NCBI GenBank assembly: GCA_026391805.1 | Contig: JAPLDJ010000028.1 | Span: 1 to 62,175 of the forward strand | Reading direction: 5' to 3' | DNA length: 62,175 nt | Source: Bacteroidota bacterium | GTDB taxonomy: Bacteria > Bacteroidota > Bacteroidia > Bacteroidales > FEN-979 | Part shown: piece after piece, positions 1 through 8,807 of the stretch | Numbering within the stretch: position 1 is the stretch's first letter | Layout: the number at the start of each line of letters is the position of its first letter | Position numbers and translations under genes: made by a program | The notes under the pieces: generated by a model | What the model was told of the DNA's origin: nothing | Databases searched by the model: none | Seen by the model: only the letters and a program-made list of their open reading frames with translations

Positions 1-342
1 CTTCAGGAAAGCGAATCTTTCTTCAAGAACACCCCCAGACAAAATTGTTTTATTTGGGCCTGACATTTCATAATAATTTCCATCTTCCTTTGATTTGTAG
101 ATGCCAAATTTCGAGGCATTACCTCCACCGATTCCGAATAAAATATCTTTAAACTCTAACCAATAACAAAAGCTGTTTTTTGTAGTCCCTTGACAATAAT
201 CATCAACTGTTAGCTCAGAAAGTTTTTCTAAAGGAAATTTTGTAACAAACTCTTGCCTTCCTTTTTCTTTTCTTTCAAATTCGCCTTCGGGGATTGAGAA
301 ATCTTTCGAGACCTTAATAAGGTCATTTATGTTATTTATCAT
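1..342 (-). CDS. McrB-like ATPase, N-terminal part (runs off the left edge)
   Basis: An open frame of 114 codons starts with ATG at 342 and continues past the window edge, so only the N-terminus is visible. A purine-rich AAGGA lies about eight bases before the ATG on the minus strand. The protein contains a segment with LTVDDYCQGT, SFCYWLEF and KFGIY, which resembles the region found ahead of the AAA+ domain in McrB-type restriction ATPases and related proteins. No Walker motif can be seen because the gene is cut. If the assignment holds, it would be part of a nucleotide-driven restriction system. Its neighbour is a toxin-antitoxin pair on the same strand, which fits a defence neighbourhood. 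The frame is convincing; the family is a recollection from motif resemblance. Confidence 0.6.
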   Translation of the reverse strand, partial: MINNINDLIKVSKDFSIPEGEFERKEKGRQEFVTKFPLEKLSELTVDDYCQGTTKNSFCYWLEFKDILFGIGGGNASKFGIYKSKEDGNYYEMSGPNKTILSGGVLEERFAFLK

Positions 343-899
343 AATAGTTTTCCTTATTATTACGGTTGGTCAATATTTAGCCTGGAATAAACTCAGGTTT
401 GATGAAAATAAGAAGATTATATGCGAATTCCCTTGATGTGTTAAGAACACGAATGTAATAAAAAAACCAATCAAATTCCCAACGTTGGTTTTTATTTTTA
501 TATCCAGCCTGCACCCTCCCGGCGCTATGCGCAATGCACTTTTTGCCATTTCGATTTGAGAATAATGTCACCGCTACGCGGTTAATTTTATTGTGTTGGG
601 CTCCTTTTCTACAAAAATATCACCGCTACGCGGTTAATTTGATTAGGTTGGTTCCTTTTCTACAAAAATGTCACCGCAACACGGTTCATTGGATTATTTT
701 CAGTTGATTTGCTAATAAAAAATTATGAATTAAGGATGACATTTACGGAATTCATTCTCTGTGAACCGCTGTGTCTTCTCCGTGAACCTCCGTGTGACAA
801 AAAATCGGCAGAGCAGCCGTTTCCCTGCAGGTAAGCTGTATAAGTCTTCTTGGAAGTAAATGGTAAGATGGTAAGATCGGAAATCGGGGAATGATGATA
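343..899. other. Gene-free stretch with short repeats
   Basis: No convincing gene was found here. A 64-codon frame on the minus strand (377-571) has no recognisable domain and overlaps the repeats. The stretch holds a small tandem repeat (561-703) and, around 760-800, degenerate text of the CTGTGAACC / CCGTGAACC type that recurs between genes in this genome. Confidence 0.6.
561..703. repeat. Tandem repeat of about 51-54 bp, three copies
   Basis: Three units start near 561, 615 and 666. Each has TCACCGCTACGCGGTTAATT, or a decayed version in the third unit, followed by TTGGTTCCTTTTCTACAA. The core ACCGC-TAC-GCGGT can fold into a small hairpin. No coding frame explains it. It looks like a REP-type palindromic element that was duplicated in tandem. 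Confidence 0.7.
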
Positions 900-1244
900 T
901 TATATTTGGCTTAGAATCTGTTCAATTCTTGTCTTCAAATCCGGAATGTTCGTTTTGATTGTATTCCATACAACTTCATAGTCGACACCAAAATATTCAT
1001 GAACCAGGACATTTCTGACACTTTTAAGAATAGTCCAGTCCACATCTGAAAATTTTTCCTGAATTTCAGGAGTAATACCGGATGCAGCCTCTCCGATAAT
1101 TTCAAGGAGCTTGATTAATGCCAGGCGTAGTTTAAAATCATCATTCTATTCCTGATAGGAAATCCCGTTGGTAAATTCAATGATCGTGTCAATTGAATCC
1201 AGGATATGTAAAAGCCGCTCTTTATCACTGATTTTGTTTCTCAT
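900..1244 (-). pseudogene. HepT-like HEPN toxin (DUF86) broken by an in-frame stop
   Basis: Reading the minus strand from ATG at 1244 gives a 114-residue HEPN-domain protein of the HepT/DUF86 kind, interrupted by one TAG codon at 1146-1148 (codon 33). The rest of the frame is intact to the TAA at 900. It keeps the family landmarks: LLEIIGEA, then the RNase motif R-x4-H seen as RNVLVHEYFGVD. The start overlaps the end of the upstream MNT gene by 20 bp, the usual antitoxin-toxin arrangement. HepT proteins are RNases held in check by their MNT partner. The single stop suggests recent inactivation of the toxin, or a sequencing error; the second, intact pair at 52.7 kb has no such stop. Confidence 0.8.
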
Positions 1245-1509
1245 AAATCAGAAGCTTTTCTCTTTCAATATAAGGGCGTAAACGTGGAGACAGTCCATTT
1301 GAGGAAACAAGATCAACTTTTTTTTCTAACATTTTTTCCAGCGAACGTTGCATGGAAATGAACTGGAATAGTGTGACAGATTTATCGAGGTCGACAAGGA
1401 TATCAATATCGCTCTCAGGCGTATCCTCGTTACGGGAAAAAGACCCGAAAAGATATGCCTTTTTGACCGGCTGGGAATTGAAAAAATCAATAGCCCCCCT
1501 GGTTTTCAT
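1225..1509 (-). CDS. MNT-type minimal nucleotidyltransferase (antitoxin)
   Basis: This is a small nucleotidyltransferase-fold protein of about 94 residues from the ATG at 1509. An in-frame ATG at 1581 would add 24 residues that look unlike the family. The catalytic signature is clear: YLFGSFSR, followed about ten residues later by SDIDILVDL, which supplies the metal-binding Asp pair. MNT proteins neutralise HEPN toxins, in studied cases by adding AMP to a tyrosine near the HEPN active site. It is followed with a 20-bp overlap by the broken HepT gene, so here the antitoxin survives without a working toxin. Either start is possible. Confidence 0.8.
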   Translation of the reverse strand: MKTRGAIDFFNSQPVKKAYLFGSFSRNEDTPESDIDILVDLDKSVTLFQFISMQRSLEKMLEKKVDLVSSNGLSPRLRPYIEREKLLIYEKQNQ

Positions 1510-1665
1510 AAATTCTACAATGTCCACCTTGCCGAAATTTCTTTCAAAGATAGACAAATTTAAGTAAAAACAGGTCAGCATATGAGGGGATAAAAAACTT
1601 AACCTCTAAGGACTCAAAGTTTCTCTCAAAGGACACAAAGGGTCGTTACACGAAATTCCACGAAG

Positions 1666-1685
1666 CCTGCCTGCCGACAGGCAGG
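1666..1685. repeat. Dispersed 20-bp palindrome, copy 1
   Basis: The sequence CCTGCCTGCCGACAGGCAGG is palindromic except for the centre. It sits inside CACGAAG...GAGACACGAAAG text, as if inserted into another repeat. Related copies lie at 1775-1793, 20298-20317 and 51479-51498. Confidence 0.75.
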
Positions 1686-1774
1686 GAGACACGAAAGACA
1701 CGAAAGTTTTCAGCCAGCTTGCATCTTCGGTTTTTTGAACACGGAAAACACGGAATAAACGGAATATGATCCTC

Positions 1775-1793
1775 CCTGCCTGCGGCAGGCAGG
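1775..1793. repeat. Dispersed 20-bp palindrome, copy 2
   Basis: CCTGCCTGCGGCAGGCAGG is a 19-base version of the same palindrome with one base missing at the centre. It is embedded between GGAATATGAT and GTTTTATCCGTGTAATCC. Confidence 0.7.
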
Positions 1794-1964
1794 CGTTTTA
1801 TCCGTGTAATCCGTGTTCAGATGTAATTCATTTTATCACCACACCACGGATAAGTATTATGAATTATAAGTGTGAATTATGAATTTTATCCAGCATCCAG
1901 TCCCGCAAAAGCGGGATCTCCGCTTCGCTACGACATCCAGCATCTGTTTTTAAAAGTTTATAAC

Positions 1965-1972
1965 TACATTTG
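1965..1972 (+). promoter_or_regulatory. Predicted -7 box TACATTTG
   Basis: TACATTTG matches the Bacteroidota primary-sigma -7 consensus TAnnTTTG exactly. It lies 27 bases before the ATG at 2000, giving a leader of about 20 bases. No good TTG -33 element was identified. Confidence 0.5.
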
Positions 1973-1999
1973 CCCCCAGTTAGTTAACCCCATATCCCG

Positions 2000-4900
2000 A
2001 TGAAATTCTCTCGACCGTTTCTTTTATTGCTTTTTGCCGGTTCCTGCATTCTTGCAAACGCGCAACTCATGGAACCGAAGATCAACCCGACCGATCCGTC
2101 ATTACCAGGATGGGTGAAGCTGATGTACGCAGAGAACCCGAACGTTTACCGGGTCGACAGCGCCTATGAAGCGTTTTACCGGGCGGAGCCGTTCAGCGAG
2201 AACTCGTGGACACGCTACTACATGCGCTGGAGGACGGCCGTGACCAGGGACGTGAATGAAGCAGGATACATCGTGCCGTTTACTTCATCGCAGCGGATGA
2301 AATTGCAGGAGGAATCAGGCATCCTGCGAGGGCAGAAAATTAATACGACATCGTCACAATGGTCGTTCGCCGGTCCGCAGGTGCACATGCGGGCGAAGTA
2401 CGCCGCCGCCGACTCGGTCTTTCCGCTGTCGGAGCAGGCCAATACTTACTGCATTGACCAGAGCGTTTCCAATCCCAGCGTGCTCTTCTGCGGAACCGAA
2501 TGCGGCGGTGTGTACCGGTCGGGCGACAAGGGCGCACACTGGACGCTGGTATCGCAGGGACTGCTCGTATATACCATCAACGCGATCGCCATCAACCCGG
2601 CAAATGAGAACGAAGTCATGTTCGGATCCTCGGGTCTCATCTACAAGACCACCAACGGAGGTTCCACCTGGGCGCCTACCGGCAGCGCGGCCTTCCAGAC
2701 TTCAAATGTGAACACCTGGCAGATCGAATACAACCCTTCAAACCCGCTGACCGTCTATGCCGCCTGCGACAAGGGCTTTTACCGCACCACCGACGGCGGC
2801 GCAAACTGGACGCAGGTGCTGCCCAACGAAAGCATGTCGCTGGCCATCAAGCCCACTGATCCGAATACGGTCTATGCGCTCCAGTACAATACCGCCACCA
2901 AGTCGCCTGATTTTTACAAGTCGGTGAATGGCGGACAAACATTTACCATCAAGCCTTCGGGCTGGTTCTCAGTGCCCACGGCCGACCTCGGGAAGATTGA
3001 AAGTCACGGTGGAAGGATCGCCGTTACGAAAGCCAACCCCAACCGCGTTTACGTCCTGCTCGTAGGCAACAGCAACGCATCAGCCAGCCTGCAGCTGGGC
3101 GGGTACATCGGTGTTTATTCCAGCACCAACTCGGGCGAATCGTGGACGCTGCCGCAGCAGCTAATCGGGCAGCCTTATGATCTTGTCACTCATCCGAACC
3201 TGATGGATTTCGACGGACATAGCTCTACCTACAACCAGATCTACTACAACACGGCGCTGATCGTTTCGCAGCTGAACGAGAACCGGATGCTGCTCGGCGG
3301 ACTGAACCTCTGGCGGAGCGACGACGGTGCCGCCACCTACCAGGCCGTGGGCGGATACATTGGAAGCATTCCCTTCTACCATGTCGATATCCAGGAGATG
3401 AAGATCTGGAAGACTTCCGCCACTACTGAGGAGGCATGGATCGCCAGCGACGGCGGGGTGAACTACTCCACCGATTTCGCCCTCACGCACCAGTCGCTCT
3501 GCAACGGGCTTTTTGCAGGCGCCTTCTGGGGATTCGACCAGGGATGGAACGACGACATCATGGTGGGCGGACGCTACCACAACGGCAACGGCGGCTATTT
3601 CCAGGGCTACCCGGCCGGCACCTTCCTGGCACTGGGCGGTGGTGAAGCGCCGACCGGATATGTGAACTACAGCGACGAACGGAAAACCTACTTTTCCGAC
3701 ATCGGCGGACGGGTGCTGCCGGAATCGGAAGACAGCCTCGTGCGCGGCTTCAGCATGTACAATGCACCCAACGAATCCTACTGGGAGAACAGCAGCTCAC
3801 GGATCATGTTCGACTGGCGCTACTGGAACGTAGCTTACATGGGCAAGGACAACAAGCTCCTGCGCAGCGTCGACGGTGGCAGCTCGTTCATGCCCTTCTT
3901 TGAATTCACCACCAACACCAACAACAAGGTGCTCTGGATCGAACAGAGCTTTGCCAACCCGGATGTGTTTTACGCCCAGGTGGTGGTCAACAACGTGAGC
4001 CGGCTGGTGCGCAGCTCCGACAACGGTACCACATGGACCTACATCACCCTTCCCGTTACCGGAAAACGGGAACTGGTATTTACTGTGGGATATGATTCTC
4101 CCGATAATGTCTGGATCGCCTTCGAATACGGAAGCAACGGGAGCAAGGTTTACCATTCAACAAACGGCGGCTCGACCTGGACCAACATCACCACATCCGC
4201 CCTCAACGACATCCGCATCAAGGCGATCGCCTGCCAGGCCGGGACCAACGGAACGGTTTACGTTGCCGGGTTGGACGGGTTTGCTTATTACAGGAACAAT
4301 GCATCTTCCGACTGGACGGCCCTGATGAACGGCCTGCCCACCGGAATCGACCCGCTGCGGCTGGTGCCCTTCTACCGCGACCGCAAGCTCCGGCTCGGCA
4401 CCTGGAACATGGCCATCTGGGAGATACCCTTGCAGGACAGTTCGCAGCTGATGGCCAACTTCTCAGCCAACTATGCATCATTCTACTGCCCGGGCGATAC
4501 GATCCGGTTCGTGAACCACAGCGTCTGCAGGGCAAATGCAACCTGCCAGTGGTCGTTTCCGGGAGGAACACCATCCACATCCACACTTTATAATCCATCG
4601 GTGGTCTATTCCCAGCCGGGTACCTATGATGTGACCCTGATCGTGACCGACGGCAGCCAGAAAGACACCATTACCCGGACGGGCTTCATCTCCACATCCA
4701 CTTATGGTGTGATACCAATGAATGAAGGTTTTGAAGCAGGAAACCTGCCCGACACCTGGAAACTGATGGACGACGGAAAGGACGGCGTCAACTGGGCTGT
4801 TACCAGCCTGGCGGGAGGCTTCGGAACCAGCAGCAACAGCCTTCTCTTTGATGATTACGACATTGATGTTCAGGGCCGGCAGGATGAGGTGTGGTCGGCC

Positions 4901-5512
4901 AAACTCGATTTTTCCAACCTGTTCGATGCGACCGTTAAATTCGATGTGGCCTATTCCGAATACGGCGGACAGTATTCAGACACGCTCGCAGTACTGGCCA
5001 CCGGCGACTGCGGTGAAACCTATACAGAATATTACCGGAAGGGCGGGCAATCGCTGGCTACGGCGCCGAGCTACACTGCCTCAATCTTCATCCCCGATTC
5101 AAGCCAGTGGCGGACCGATTCAATTGCCATCACCGGTTTTAGCGGACAGCCGGAGGTGATCGTGGCCTTCCGGAACATCGGCCACTGGGGACAGGCGATC
5201 TATGTCGATAATGTAAGGATCAACTTTCTTCACCCGGTGGGGATTGAAAACAGGAACCAGGGGGCCGGTATTACCGTTTCGCCAAACCCCTGTGAAGGGC
5301 ATTTCAGGATTCACTTTGAGAACCTGGAAAATAAAAGCTGTGCGGTCGCGATCCTGAATTCATCGGGTGAACAGGTGCTGGGCACTTCGGCAAAGCCGGG
5401 AAACAACAGCTGGGATAAAGAGTTTGATATTTCCGGTCTGCCGAAGGGAATGTACCTTGTACGGATTAATACGGGAAGTGAAATCGTAGCGAAGAAAATT
5501 ATTTCTTATTGA
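2000..5512 (+). CDS. Secreted BNR/sortilin-type propeller protein with PKD and T9SS sorting domain
   Basis: A signal peptide of about 21 residues ends in ANA-Q. Residues 150-800 hold repeated BNR/VPS10-like blades, seen as YRSGDKGAHWT, YKTTNGGSTW, YRTTDGGANWT, RSSDNGTTWT and YHSTNGGSTWT. A PKD domain follows around 820-905 (CQWSFPGGTPS, YSQPGTYDVTL). Next comes a jelly-roll-like region starting FEAGNLPDTWKLMDDG. The last 85 or so residues, beginning VSPNPCEGHF and containing LPKGMYLVRI, are a T9SS type A sorting domain. The protein is therefore expected to be exported through the T9SS to the cell surface. Its ligand or enzyme activity cannot be read from the sequence. It has its own promoter and stands alone, convergent with the lipoprotein gene downstream. 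Confidence 0.88.
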   Translation: MKFSRPFLLLLFAGSCILANAQLMEPKINPTDPSLPGWVKLMYAENPNVYRVDSAYEAFYRAEPFSENSWTRYYMRWRTAVTRDVNEAGYIVPFTSSQRMKLQEESGILRGQKINTTSSQWSFAGPQVHMRAKYAAADSVFPLSEQANTYCIDQSVSNPSVLFCGTECGGVYRSGDKGAHWTLVSQGLLVYTINAIAINPANENEVMFGSSGLIYKTTNGGSTWAPTGSAAFQTSNVNTWQIEYNPSNPLTVYAACDKGFYRTTDGGANWTQVLPNESMSLAIKPTDPNTVYALQYNTATKSPDFYKSVNGGQTFTIKPSGWFSVPTADLGKIESHGGRIAVTKANPNRVYVLLVGNSNASASLQLGGYIGVYSSTNSGESWTLPQQLIGQPYDLVTHPNLMDFDGHSSTYNQIYYNTALIVSQLNENRMLLGGLNLWRSDDGAATYQAVGGYIGSIPFYHVDIQEMKIWKTSATTEEAWIASDGGVNYSTDFALTHQSLCNGLFAGAFWGFDQGWNDDIMVGGRYHNGNGGYFQGYPAGTFLALGGGEAPTGYVNYSDERKTYFSDIGGRVLPESEDSLVRGFSMYNAPNESYWENSSSRIMFDWRYWNVAYMGKDNKLLRSVDGGSSFMPFFEFTTNTNNKVLWIEQSFANPDVFYAQVVVNNVSRLVRSSDNGTTWTYITLPVTGKRELVFTVGYDSPDNVWIAFEYGSNGSKVYHSTNGGSTWTNITTSALNDIRIKAIACQAGTNGTVYVAGLDGFAYYRNNASSDWTALMNGLPTGIDPLRLVPFYRDRKLRLGTWNMAIWEIPLQDSSQLMANFSANYASFYCPGDTIRFVNHSVCRANATCQWSFPGGTPSTSTLYNPSVVYSQPGTYDVTLIVTDGSQKDTITRTGFISTSTYGVIPMNEGFEAGNLPDTWKLMDDGKDGVNWAVTSLAGGFGTSSNSLLFDDYDIDVQGRQDEVWSAKLDFSNLFDATVKFDVAYSEYGGQYSDTLAVLATGDCGETYTEYYRKGGQSLATAPSYTASIFIPDSSQWRTDSIAITGFSGQPEVIVAFRNIGHWGQAIYVDNVRINFLHPVGIENRNQGAGITVSPNPCEGHFRIHFENLENKSCAVAILNSSGEQVLGTSAKPGNNSWDKEFDISGLPKGMYLVRINTGSEIVAKKIISY

Positions 5513-5644
5513 TTCTTCGTTTTTTCGTGTTTTTCGTGTCTTCTTCGTGGATTTTCGTGTAACGATTTTTTTCACCACAGATTAACACAGATTTTCACGG
5601 AAAACCACAGAATTTTCTTTCGTAAATTTTCGCTTTTCGCTATT

Positions 5645-6361
5645 TTATTTCTTCTTCGCAGCTTCCATGATGACCTCGTACTTGTAACCTGCTCCGAAGT
5701 CCTTGTTCACGGAGATGGTGCCTTCGAATATGACGACGTCACCCACCTTTACGGTATCCCTGGTTGTCACAGCAAGGTCGTATTTATCGCCATCCCTGGT
5801 GCCGTCCTGGATGTGTGCCCAGTTGATATGCATGATGTCGGTTGCAAACTTGACCACCTCGCCGCGGATCTCAACCGGTTTGCCTGCGTAGCTGCTGCTT
5901 TTTGCGTACAGCTCGGCGATGGTGATGCCACCCGGCGCCTTATCAACCTTGATGCCCTCTTTCTGTGGTGCCATCTGCTTTCCGGCCATCGACTGCAGCG
6001 TTGGCTTTTGTACACCCGACTTCATATCGGTGGTGATGGGCTTGTCCGTAAAATCGCCGATGAACATGATCTTCGGGAAGGTACGGTTCAGCTCACGGCT
6101 CTTGAAGTTGGTCATCTCTCCTCCAAGCGACCAGAAGTAGGTTCCGCCTTTCTTCACATCCATCATCTCTGTGGCAAGCCAGTATTCATTATCATCTTCC
6201 GTTACGCGCACATAGGTATAGTTGCTGGTCGGGATCACCTCCTCGGCAACGACCTGGTGGGCGTTGGGAGCGAGGTTCTTTACTTTTTTACTGCCCATGT
6301 TGCATGACGCTGCGATCAGGATCAGGATAGAATATAATACTAATGTTTTCAATGCTTTCAT
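5645..6361 (-). CDS. Lipoprotein with an OB-fold-like C-terminal domain
   Basis: The 238-residue product begins with a hydrophobic stretch ending in a lipobox (LIAASC), so it should be lipid-anchored. Two parts follow: residues 45-110, with YTYVRVTEDDNEYWLAT, and a C-terminal domain around 140-235, with GKPVEIRGEVVKF, NWAHIQDGT and VGDVVIFEGTISVNKDFGAG. The latter resembles OB-fold proteins annotated as nucleic-acid-binding-like but exported. I recall similar proteins beside multiheme cytochrome genes. It is divergent from the electron-transfer operon starting at 6587, with about 225 bases between. The functional link is inferred from position only. Confidence 0.75.
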   Translation of the reverse strand: MKALKTLVLYSILILIAASCNMGSKKVKNLAPNAHQVVAEEVIPTSNYTYVRVTEDDNEYWLATEMMDVKKGGTYFWSLGGEMTNFKSRELNRTFPKIMFIGDFTDKPITTDMKSGVQKPTLQSMAGKQMAPQKEGIKVDKAPGGITIAELYAKSSSYAGKPVEIRGEVVKFATDIMHINWAHIQDGTRDGDKYDLAVTTRDTVKVGDVVIFEGTISVNKDFGAGYKYEVIMEAAKKK

Positions 6362-6586
6362 CTTATTTTTCAGTTTATTTTACGATTACTGGTTCAATTT
6401 AATTGACAGACAATTTCTCTATTTTTTTCACCACAATAGGCACAATAGTGCACAATAGATTTCACACTTCGCACTTCACATTTCACACTTCTCTTTTGCG
6501 GGTGCAAATCTAAGAAATCTGCAACAAACTCAGCGCAGCACATATATTCTTTTTTTCATTTGACGGGTTTTGATTACTTTTGAATC

Positions 6587-7453
6587 ATGATTACTGGTCA
6601 CAGGATTTATATCGGGATAATGACGGCCATCGTGCTGGCATCCTTCATGGTGCTGCTTTACATCGGACTGCCTTATTACAGGATTTCGATGGAAGAACGT
6701 TTTTTTACTGCGGATCACATCCTGCTGAAGCCCAGCGGGGTGCTGGGCCATGGTTTCGGCATCGCCGGGACCCTCTTCATGATTTTCGGGATCATTCTCT
6801 ATACGGCCCGGAAGCGCATGAAGGTGCTCAGGCGGGCGGGTATACTCAAGCACTGGCTTGAGTTTCATATCTTCCTGTGCACGGCCGGTCCGATGCTGGT
6901 CCTGTTTCACACCTCCTTCAAATTCGGGGGACTTGTCACCGTCAGCTTCTGGAGCATGGTGGCCGTGTTCGCCAGCGGTATCATCGGGAGGTTCATCTAC
7001 ATCCAGATCCCCAGGTCCATCGAAGGAAGGGAGCTGAGCCTGTCCGAGGTCAGGGACCTGAAAAGCAACATCGCTGCAACGCTTACTGAATCGTACGGCC
7101 TGGATGAGGCGACCGTGAACACGATCGTCGATTCGGCAAAAAAGAAGGTGGGGATCCATTACAGCTTCTTTATCGTGCGCTATATCCGTAACGGTGCCGC
7201 GGACCATAAAATCCTCCGCCGGGTACGGGAAGTGATCAGGAGTACCAGGCTTACGCGTCCCGAACGCAGGAACGTGATCAGCCTTGTAAAGAACGAACTT
7301 TCGCTCAACCGCAAGATCGACCGGCTTCAGACCATGCAGAACCTCTTCAAGTACTGGCACGTTGCCCATTTCCCGTTTGCCGTTGTGATGATGATCATCA
7401 TGGCCATTCATGTTGCGGTGACCATTGCGTTCGGTTACCGCTGGATCTTTTAG
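6587..7453 (+). CDS. Membrane cytochrome b-like protein
   Basis: The 288-residue protein has about five membrane helices (near residues 10-30, 52-73, 89-108, 117-140 and 262-284). Histidines lie in or next to them at H55 (LGHGFG), H89 and H94 (KHWLEFH), H108 (LFHTSF), H258, H261 (WHVAHFP) and H275 (AIHVAV), as expected for bis-His b hemes. A charged cytoplasmic-looking segment of about 120 residues separates the fourth and fifth helices. It opens a five-gene operon with an Fe-S/FAD oxidoreductase and two multiheme cytochromes, so it may pass electrons from that enzyme or from quinol across the inner membrane. A TACTTTTG box at 6575-6582 sits so close that the transcript would be nearly leaderless. 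The heme count is inferred. Confidence 0.75.
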   Translation: MITGHRIYIGIMTAIVLASFMVLLYIGLPYYRISMEERFFTADHILLKPSGVLGHGFGIAGTLFMIFGIILYTARKRMKVLRRAGILKHWLEFHIFLCTAGPMLVLFHTSFKFGGLVTVSFWSMVAVFASGIIGRFIYIQIPRSIEGRELSLSEVRDLKSNIAATLTESYGLDEATVNTIVDSAKKKVGIHYSFFIVRYIRNGAADHKILRRVREVIRSTRLTRPERRNVISLVKNELSLNRKIDRLQTMQNLFKYWHVAHFPFAVVMMIIMAIHVAVTIAFGYRWIF

Positions 7454-7455
7454 CG

Positions 7456-8790
7456 ATGGAACAGTTAATTGAACAAATCGGAGTCTATTCTGCAGCTTTC
7501 CTGCTCTGCCTGCTGGTTATTTTTATTTACCTGCGGAAGAAGAGGAATGCATCCCGGCGGGTCGAAGAAAAGATCCTTCAGGCAAAGCACGAGGGGCTCT
7601 ACGAACCTGTTTCATTGCACCCGGTGGTGGATCCGGCCCGGTGCATACAAACCGGCGCCTGCATCTCAGCCTGCCCGGAGAAAGACATACTCGGCATCCG
7701 GAACGGGAAAGCAACGACGATCAATGCTTCACGTTGTGTAGGTCACGGCGCCTGCCTGGTTGCCTGCCCCACGCACGCCATCACGCTCTTTATTGGTACG
7801 GAACAGCGGGGAGTGGATCTTCCGCATGTGAATCCCGACTTCCAGTCGAATGTCCCGGGCATCTACATTGCCGGGGAACTTGGCGGGATGGGCCTCATTA
7901 AGAATGCCGTTGAGCAGGGTATACAGGCGGTGGAAAACATTGTCAGGACAAGGAAAAAACAGCACAAGGGGACCTATGACCTCATCGTGGTCGGGGCGGG
8001 GCCTGCCGGCATCGCCGCATCCCTCCAGGCCAAGAAGCATCACCTGAAATGCCTTACGCTGGAACAGGACACCCTGGGCGGAACGGTATTTTCCTTTCCG
8101 CGGGCGAAGGTGGTCATGACCTCCGCAATGAACCTGCCCCTTTATGGAAAGATAAAACTAAACGAAACGAGCAAACAGGAACTGCTTGGCCTCTGGCAGG
8201 ATGCGATCAGCAAAAATGAAATTGAAATAAAGGAGAATACAAAAGTTGAATCAATCAGCTGCGAAGAGGAATATTTCAACGTGGAAACCAGTCACGGGGA
8301 TACATTTACGGCCAGCCATGTGCTGCTGGCGATCGGACGGCGGGGCTCTCCCCGCAAGCTGGGGATCCCCGGCGAAAACCTGGAAAAGGTTTCCTATCGG
8401 CTACTTGAACCTGAACTGATCAGCGGCAAGGATATCATGGTAGTGGGCGGAGGCGATGCCGCCATCGAATCGGCCCTTCTCCTTGCGGAACACAACGGGG
8501 TGACCCTCTCATACCGGGGCGAAACCTTCAGCAGGATCAAGCCCAAAAACAGCGAACGGATAACCAAAGCAGTCGCCCGGGATCTTGTCCTGCTGCGGTT
8601 CAATACGAACCTGGTGGCCATCGAAAATGATCGTGTTTTACTCTCTTCCGGCAATAATACCGACCCCGCAATCGTTAAGAATGACCTGGTCTATATTTTT
8701 ATCGGCGGCGAGCTGCCGACCCAATTCCTTTCAAAGGCCGGGATCAGTATAACAACGAAGTTCGGGGAAGCGATTGTTCGACCAAGGTAG
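7456..8790 (+). CDS. Membrane-anchored Fe-S/FAD pyridine-nucleotide oxidoreductase
   Basis: The 444-residue protein starts two bases after the cytochrome b-like gene. One membrane helix (about 9-26) is followed by a two-cluster ferredoxin-like domain: CIQTGACISACP (C63, C69, C73) and CVGHGACLVACP (C94, C100, C104). In each, the second cysteine of the normal CxxCxxC is replaced, by T66 and H97. Then comes VPGIYIAGELGGMGL (about 133-147), normally the C-terminal FAD-contact segment of thioredoxin-reductase-like enzymes, before the FAD Rossmann motif GAGPAG (180-185) and the NAD(P) motif GGGDAA (331-336). No redox-active CxxC is present. It probably moves electrons between NAD(P)H, FAD and Fe-S clusters at the inner membrane. 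The direction of flow is unknown. Confidence 0.85.
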   Translation: MEQLIEQIGVYSAAFLLCLLVIFIYLRKKRNASRRVEEKILQAKHEGLYEPVSLHPVVDPARCIQTGACISACPEKDILGIRNGKATTINASRCVGHGACLVACPTHAITLFIGTEQRGVDLPHVNPDFQSNVPGIYIAGELGGMGLIKNAVEQGIQAVENIVRTRKKQHKGTYDLIVVGAGPAGIAASLQAKKHHLKCLTLEQDTLGGTVFSFPRAKVVMTSAMNLPLYGKIKLNETSKQELLGLWQDAISKNEIEIKENTKVESISCEEEYFNVETSHGDTFTASHVLLAIGRRGSPRKLGIPGENLEKVSYRLLEPELISGKDIMVVGGGDAAIESALLLAEHNGVTLSYRGETFSRIKPKNSERITKAVARDLVLLRFNTNLVAIENDRVLLSSGNNTDPAIVKNDLVYIFIGGELPTQFLSKAGISITTKFGEAIVRPR

Positions 8791-8807
8791 AATCCGTGAA
8801 TATTATT

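Larger units (their letters stand above)
1510..1999. other. Intergenic stretch packed with dispersed repeats
   Basis: No gene is seen. From about 1600 the sequence is a patchwork of near-repeats such as GACACGAAAGACACGAAAG and CCGTGTAATCCGTGTTC, two copies of a 20-bp palindrome (1666-1685 and 1775-1793), and a CATCCAGCATC stretch (1881-1945) related to the inverted repeat at 17447-17566. The last 40 bases carry a promoter for the gene at 2000. Confidence 0.6.

Noticed and set aside
377-571. 64-codon minus-strand frame
   Set aside because: It has no recognisable domain, no clear ribosome-binding site and overlaps repeat DNA.
6530-7411. 293-codon minus-strand frame
   Set aside because: It is the reverse of the cytochrome b-like gene; the residue mix (many His, Asp, Pro) is typical of an antisense frame.
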